A stretch of DNA of 64,000 bases from Candidatus Thiosymbion ectosymbiont of Catanema sp. Cochon2018 (GTDB taxonomy: Bacteria; Pseudomonadota; Gammaproteobacteria; Chromatiales; Chromatiaceae), in contig WYCW01000002.1 of assembly GCA_011392765.1 (NCBI GenBank), forward strand, positions 342,917 through 406,916, in the 5' to 3' direction. Numbering within the stretch: position 1 is the first letter of the stretch; each line of letters opens with the position of its first letter. The position numbers and the translations under genes were made by a program. Below, in pieces: positions 59,925 through 64,000 of the stretch. The notes under the pieces were generated by a model. The model did not search any database. It was not told the origin of the DNA and was given only the letters and a program-made list of their open reading frames with translations.

Positions 59925-61664
59925 TCATTCCTGTAACACATAGGTTCCCGGCGCATCGGTCAGGGCCCCATATCCTTTATCGGGGTTGCCCGTCGGCGGC
60001 GATGGTATTTTGTCAGAGGATCTTCGGCAAAGCCATTCCTCCCACGCCGGCCACCAGGAACCCGTTTGGCTGGGCACGGTTTCCAGCCAGGTATCCGGAT
60101 CCAGGTAACGATCCTCGGCCTTGCTGGTTGCGATGCGATAGTCGCGGGCCTTGGGACCGGGAGGATTCACGATACCCACATTATGGCCCCCACTGGTGAG
60201 CACGAAGGTGAGCTCCTCGGCATCCGTCTGCAGATGCAGCTTGTAGACCGAGCGCCAGGGGGCGACGTGATCCGTAGTGGCTGCGACGACGAACAGGGGG
60301 AGGTGAATGTCGCCGATGGCGATGGGACGATCCCCGACCCGATAACGTCCATCCCATAGATCGTTGTTCAGGAATAATCTGCGTAACAGCTGGGAATGCT
60401 GACGATAGGGCATACGGGTCCCATCGACGTTCCATGCCATCAGATCGAACATCGGCTGCCGCTTGCCGAGCAGGTATTCCCGCACCATCCTGGACCAGAT
60501 GAGATCGTGGGAACGCAACAACTGGAAACTGCCCGCGGCCTGCTGCGGATCCAGGTATCCCTGTTCCCACATGAGATCCTCCAGATAGGAGACCTCGCCG
60601 GGATCGATAAAGACCGCGATTTCTCCCGGATCGCTGAAATCCGTCAGGGTAGTCAGCAGGGTTACGCTGGCCAGACGGTGGTCGTGATCCCGACACATGG
60701 CCGCGGCGGCGATGGTGAGAATAATGCCTCCCAGGCAGTAGCCGACGGCGTGTATCCGGGCGTCCGGAACGATGCCGTTGATTGTTTTAAGGGCATCCAT
60801 GATTCCCAGGTTGCGGTAGTCTTCCATATCGAGATCCCGATCGTCCCTGCCCGGATTCACCCAGGAAATCATGAACACGGTATGCCCATGGTCCACCAGG
60901 TACTTCACCATGGAATTCTCGGGTGACAGGTCCATGATGTAGTATTTCATCATCCACGCGGACAACATCAACACCGGTTCCTTATACACCTTCTCGGTAG
61001 TCGGCGTGTATTGGATGAGCTCCATCAGGTGGTTGCGGAAAACAACCTTACCGGGGGTTATCGCCAGATTCTTCCCGACCTGGAATTCCTCGGCACCTAC
61101 CGGTTTTCTCCCACTCAGCACCCGTTCCTGGTCCTCCACGAAATTCATCCAACCCTGTAACAGGTTTTTCCCGCCTTCCTTGACCGTAGTCTCCAAGACC
61201 TCCGGATTGGTGAAGATGAAATTCGAGGGTGAAAACACATCGAGCATCTGGCGCGTCAGGAAACACATTGCCCGCTCGTGATGCGGCGAAACGCCGCGGA
61301 TGTCGGTCACGGCGTTGGAGAAGATCTGTTGGTTCAAAAGAAAAGATTGGTGGATCAGATTGAATGGCCAGCGTTGCCAGGCCTCATTGCGAAATCGGCG
61401 ATCCTGAGGCAATGGCCGGATGACCGGCGGTGTTTTGGGATCGAGCATCGACTGGGCCGCATAAACGGCAAACCTGGAGGTCTTGCGCCGTATCTTTTCG
61501 AGCAGCTCGGCCTGCTTGCCGGGTGAAATCATCAGGTGTGCAAACCAATCCAGATAGGTGACCATCAGCGAAACGGGAGAGAGACCGAAGGTGGCCCTGC
61601 CGAGTTGGGCGTGGAACAAGCGATCCATTGGATTGGCGCTTGCAACGGTGGGAGATTGTTTCAT
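59925..61664 (-). CDS. phaC: Poly(3-hydroxyalkanoate) synthase PhaC-like
   Basis: 579 residues. The PhaC N-terminal domain (LIHQSFLLNQQIFSNAV) precedes an alpha/beta hydrolase: lipase-like box GYCLGG with Cys310, ATTDHVAPWRSVYKLH with Asp, and SGGHNVGIVNPPG with His, the catalytic triad. Polymerises hydroxyacyl-CoA into PHA granules. The class is I/II-like by size. It overlaps the DUF985 gene by 4 bp. Confidence 0.9.
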   Translation of the reverse strand: MKQSPTVASANPMDRLFHAQLGRATFGLSPVSLMVTYLDWFAHLMISPGKQAELLEKIRRKTSRFAVYAAQSMLDPKTPPVIRPLPQDRRFRNEAWQRWPFNLIHQSFLLNQQIFSNAVTDIRGVSPHHERAMCFLTRQMLDVFSPSNFIFTNPEVLETTVKEGGKNLLQGWMNFVEDQERVLSGRKPVGAEEFQVGKNLAITPGKVVFRNHLMELIQYTPTTEKVYKEPVLMLSAWMMKYYIMDLSPENSMVKYLVDHGHTVFMISWVNPGRDDRDLDMEDYRNLGIMDALKTINGIVPDARIHAVGYCLGGIILTIAAAAMCRDHDHRLASVTLLTTLTDFSDPGEIAVFIDPGEVSYLEDLMWEQGYLDPQQAAGSFQLLRSHDLIWSRMVREYLLGKRQPMFDLMAWNVDGTRMPYRQHSQLLRRLFLNNDLWDGRYRVGDRPIAIGDIHLPLFVVAATTDHVAPWRSVYKLHLQTDAEELTFVLTSGGHNVGIVNPPGPKARDYRIATSKAEDRYLDPDTWLETVPSQTGSWWPAWEEWLCRRSSDKIPSPPTGNPDKGYGALTDAPGTYVLQE

Positions 61665-62149
61665 GAGCTTAAACAGAACCTCTCAATTTCTGAATGATAG
61701 TGAGGATACTCCTGAAGGAGCTGCTCTTTTTTTCCCAGCTCGAAATCTTCATAATCAAAGCCGGGAGCCATGGTACAGCCCACCAGGCTATATGCCCCGT
61801 CAGGGTAAGCGGCAAACCAATGACCGGCGGGAACCACGTATTGCGGAAACTCTTCACCCAGCAGGTCAGGTCCTATTTTCGTTTTTTTCAACCGTCCGTT
61901 TAGCGTTATCTCCAGGAGCGTGAGTGATTCACCCCGATAAAAGTGCCACATTTCATCGAATTTGAGTCGATGAAAGTGAGACCTTTCTCCTCGCGGGAGT
62001 AGATAATAGATGCCGGTGGAGCACCAGCGAGATTTCCCTTGCATGTCCAAAGCGAGAGGAGAACGGTAAGTGCGCCTGAAAAAGCCTCCTTCGGGGTGAG
62101 GAGTCAATTGTAATCGATCAATGATGTTCTGATATGGATTAGCCCGCAT
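61661..62149 (-). CDS. DUF985 cupin protein
   Basis: 162 residues. ANPYQNIIDRLQLTPHPEGGFFRRTY, GIYYLLPRGERSHFHRLKFDE and MWHFYRGESLTLLEI match the DUF985 cupin family, with conserved histidines HFH and H. Putative sugar- or metal-binding enzyme, activity unknown. Co-transcribed with phaC by overlap ATGA. Confidence 0.86.
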   Translation of the reverse strand: MRANPYQNIIDRLQLTPHPEGGFFRRTYRSPLALDMQGKSRWCSTGIYYLLPRGERSHFHRLKFDEMWHFYRGESLTLLEITLNGRLKKTKIGPDLLGEEFPQYVVPAGHWFAAYPDGAYSLVGCTMAPGFDYEDFELGKKEQLLQEYPHYHSEIERFCLSS

Positions 62150-62187
62150 GAAATCTACGAAACCTCAATTTCATTTCTCTGCGGGAA

Positions 62188-62844
62188 TCATGGGTCTTGC
62201 CCGCGGTCGGCCTCGGCATGGTGGGTGAAGGCCGCCAGCAGGTTTTGCAGATTGGCCGGATTGGCCACGTGTACGATCAAGGGCCGAACCCGCACCTGCT
62301 CGTCGTCGTCGACCTCCGAAACCAGCCCGTGGCCACGCAGCTGCTCCAGCAACAGCCGCAGGCGCTTGTCGTCCTGGCGATCGCTGCCGGTCTCGCCCAG
62401 AAAATGGTTCAGCTCCGGCAGCAGCTGGTCCAAATGGACTACGGCCGCCTCGTCGCCGATCCCCTTGTCCACCTCGTGGGCAACGTAGAAGCGGCGCAGG
62501 ATGGCCACCAGCAGGGACTGCTCGAGATTGAGCCGCTGGCGGCGTACCAGGGGATGGCTCCATTGCTCGCGGTCGCCGTCGTCATAGCCATCGACGACCC
62601 GGATGAAGGCGAGCCCCCGCACATCATCGATCTGCAGGCACAGATCCAAGACCTCCAGCAGGCCGTCGATGGTGGCGCGGGCGGTCAGCGCAGTGCGATA
62701 CAGGTTCGGCTTGCGCGCGGCCTCCAGCACGCCGGACCTGAGCAGCTCCTGCACGCAGTCCTTGACGGTGCGCTCGACCGCAGGGGGTTGCGAGGGAGAA
62801 TCCGCCGCGTCGCTGGTATGGGTGCTCTCGACTACCGATAACAT
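62188..62844 (-). CDS. jetB: Wadjet JetB/MksE-like protein (DUF4194)
   Basis: 218 residues. RTVKDCVQELLRSGVLEAAR, LRRFYVAHEVDKGIGDEAAV and RPLIVHVANPANLQNLLAAF match DUF4194, the winged-helix kleisin-associated subunit. It works with JetA and the SMC protein JetC in condensin-like complexes that eliminate plasmids. Here jetA lies upstream but no jetC or jetD follows; a cupin gene begins 38 bp downstream. Confidence 0.78.
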   Translation of the reverse strand: MLSVVESTHTSDAADSPSQPPAVERTVKDCVQELLRSGVLEAARKPNLYRTALTARATIDGLLEVLDLCLQIDDVRGLAFIRVVDGYDDGDREQWSHPLVRRQRLNLEQSLLVAILRRFYVAHEVDKGIGDEAAVVHLDQLLPELNHFLGETGSDRQDDKRLRLLLEQLRGHGLVSEVDDDEQVRVRPLIVHVANPANLQNLLAAFTHHAEADRGQDP

Positions 62845-62901
62845 CGAACTGACAGGACCCTCGCAGAAGATTTATCCGCAGCGGCAAAAAAAGTAACTTC
62901 C

Positions 62902-64000
62902 TTACAGATCCAACTCGATCCCGGCTACCGCCTCGGCATCCAGTGCCACCCGTGGCAGGGTGAAGCGGGTTCGCCTGCCCCGTAGGTCGTCCAGTTCCAG
63001 CCACTCCTCGCCGGCGATCGGCAGCTCTACTTCCAGGGCCATGGTCAGCCACAGCGCCAGCGCTTCCAGGTCGTGACTCGGCGGCAATCGGCGCGCGATC
63101 TCGGCAATGGTCATGGGGCGGTCCTCGGCGGTCAACAGCCGGCGTGTCTCCTCGACCAACGCGCGCCGGTCGAGGGCATCGAAGGCCGACCAGAAGTCGT
63201 CGTCCATTTCATCCAGATCGGTGGTCCGCTCAATCAGCTCCAGGACCGGTTGGAGGCCATCCTCCAGGTCCTTGAACCGCAGCCGCTCCACCAACGGCAG
63301 ACTGCCGTTGGGAAAGCCCAGCGGCGGCAGCGGGCCGGGTGCCCGACGCAGTGCCTGCCGGGACCAGTCGATGGCAGCCGCCTGGGCGAGAATCTCGTTC
63401 AGCAGTTGACCCACCCGATGATGCTCGCTCGCCAGTCCGGTGCGCAGAAAACCCTTTAAGTCACGCTCGCCGCGGGCGCGCGCCTCGATCACCACGGCAC
63501 TCTCGTCCACCAGGCGCATCACCAGCCACCGCAGATCGGACCGCTGCTCGCGGTTCAACGCCTTGTGCAGCTGGGGACGATCCGTCAACGAGCGGATCTG
63601 TTGCTTCATATTTTCCAGCTCGAGGCTGCGGGTCAGCTGCTGTTGAAAGGCATCGAATACCTGACCCTCGTCAGTCTGCAGCAAGGCGTCCTGGCTGTCC
63701 AACAGGGTATCTACGATCTGCCCGCGATGGCTGTCCTGACTGACTACGGACTCGCGCAGCCGCTGGTCGGCCGCACGGTAAGAGTCCTCCACGCGGCGAA
63801 AATCGTTGCGGAGACCCATGGACAGGGCATAGACCTCACGAATCGCCTCGATCGCCGCCTGCTCGGACAAGACCTCCACCTCGCCTTGCTCCACGGCCGC
63901 CAGCTCGGTCTCCAAGGCCGCGATCCGGTTTCTGAGCAGCTTGGCCCTGGTATCCGGGTCGGGATTCAGCCGAAACTCCAGGTTCTCGATTTCCCGCTGC
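62902..64000 (-). CDS. jetA: Wadjet JetA/MksF-like protein (DUF3375), C-terminal part
   Basis: At least 365 residues, continuing past the right edge. EVYALSMGLRNDFRRVEDSY, LLDSQDALLQTDEGQVFDAF, LRTGLASEHHRVGQLLNEI and GFPNGSLPLVERLRFKDLED match DUF3375, the kleisin of Wadjet/MksBEF. The visible frame has no interruption. Whether the start and the rest of the system exist to the right cannot be seen. Confidence 0.8.
   Translation of the reverse strand, partial: QREIENLEFRLNPDPDTRAKLLRNRIAALETELAAVEQGEVEVLSEQAAIEAIREVYALSMGLRNDFRRVEDSYRAADQRLRESVVSQDSHRGQIVDTLLDSQDALLQTDEGQVFDAFQQQLTRSLELENMKQQIRSLTDRPQLHKALNREQRSDLRWLVMRLVDESAVVIEARARGERDLKGFLRTGLASEHHRVGQLLNEILAQAAAIDWSRQALRRAPGPLPPLGFPNGSLPLVERLRFKDLEDGLQPVLELIERTTDLDEMDDDFWSAFDALDRRALVEETRRLLTAEDRPMTIAEIARRLPPSHDLEALALWLTMALEVELPIAGEEWLELDDLRGRRTRFTLPRVALDAEAVAGIELDL

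Overview
The window reads as the chromosome of a facultatively anaerobic gammaproteobacterium with a repeat-laden genome. The evidence is nitrogen-fixation accessory genes (nifW, nifZ), part of a clade II (Wolinella-type) nitrous-oxide reductase maturation cluster, a PHA synthase, a BadI-type ring hydrolase, a pilMNOPQ operon and a gammaproteobacterial style of IS and integron content. The genus cannot be named from sequence alone.

Layout. 1-4.8 kb: a partial IS1182-type transposase, nifWZ, an IS1-family element inserted in a dispersed composite repeat, and a Uma2 nuclease gene. 4.8-19.8 kb: a cassette array with about fourteen attC sites. Almost all cassette genes lie on the minus strand: PD-(D/E)XK-like, three RadC-like JAB proteins, MazEF-like, ParE/Phd, DUF433/DUF5615, SymE-like, HNH, TIR-like, nucleotidyltransferase-HEPN, a zinc-ribbon membrane protein and a lipoprotein. 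The integrase gene survives only as a 5' fragment with an in-frame TAG at 17.3 kb, so the array is immobile in cis. Five copies of a roughly 260-bp element with perfect 16-bp inverted repeats sit at cassette boundaries; this is the most unusual feature of the window.

20-28 kb: nosH, nosG, nosD, a NosB-like membrane protein and two c-type cytochromes, all on the minus strand. They are interrupted by an Rpn-like gene and a four-helix-bundle (23S IVS-type) gene; nosZ and nosFYL are absent here. 28-30.7 kb: glycerate kinase, a Bax-inhibitor-type membrane protein and tRNA-Ser(UGA). 30.7-44 kb: a decayed genomic island with KfrA-like fragment, RelE-type TA pair, type III restriction-modification pseudogenes broken by MITEs, DUF3800, IS110, a NYN fragment, a TPR-CHAT protease with a small membrane protein, and a P4-type integrase.

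44-64 kb: core genes interspersed with repeats: Nudix/ThiE-like fusion, PA0069-type radical SAM protein, DJ-1/PfpI protein, pilMNOPQ (split by an IS481-family element and repeats), rpmE, badI, an ABC1/UbiB-family kinase, phaC, a DUF985 cupin, and the Wadjet-type genes jetB and jetA (jetA runs off the right edge).

Repeats make up much of the non-coding DNA. There are at least three MITE families whose target duplications can be read directly (10 bp, 5 bp CTTAG, 8 bp), a composite repeat with hexanucleotide tracts, and several long palindromes built from near-tandem words. Many gene disruptions in the window are direct consequences of these repeats.
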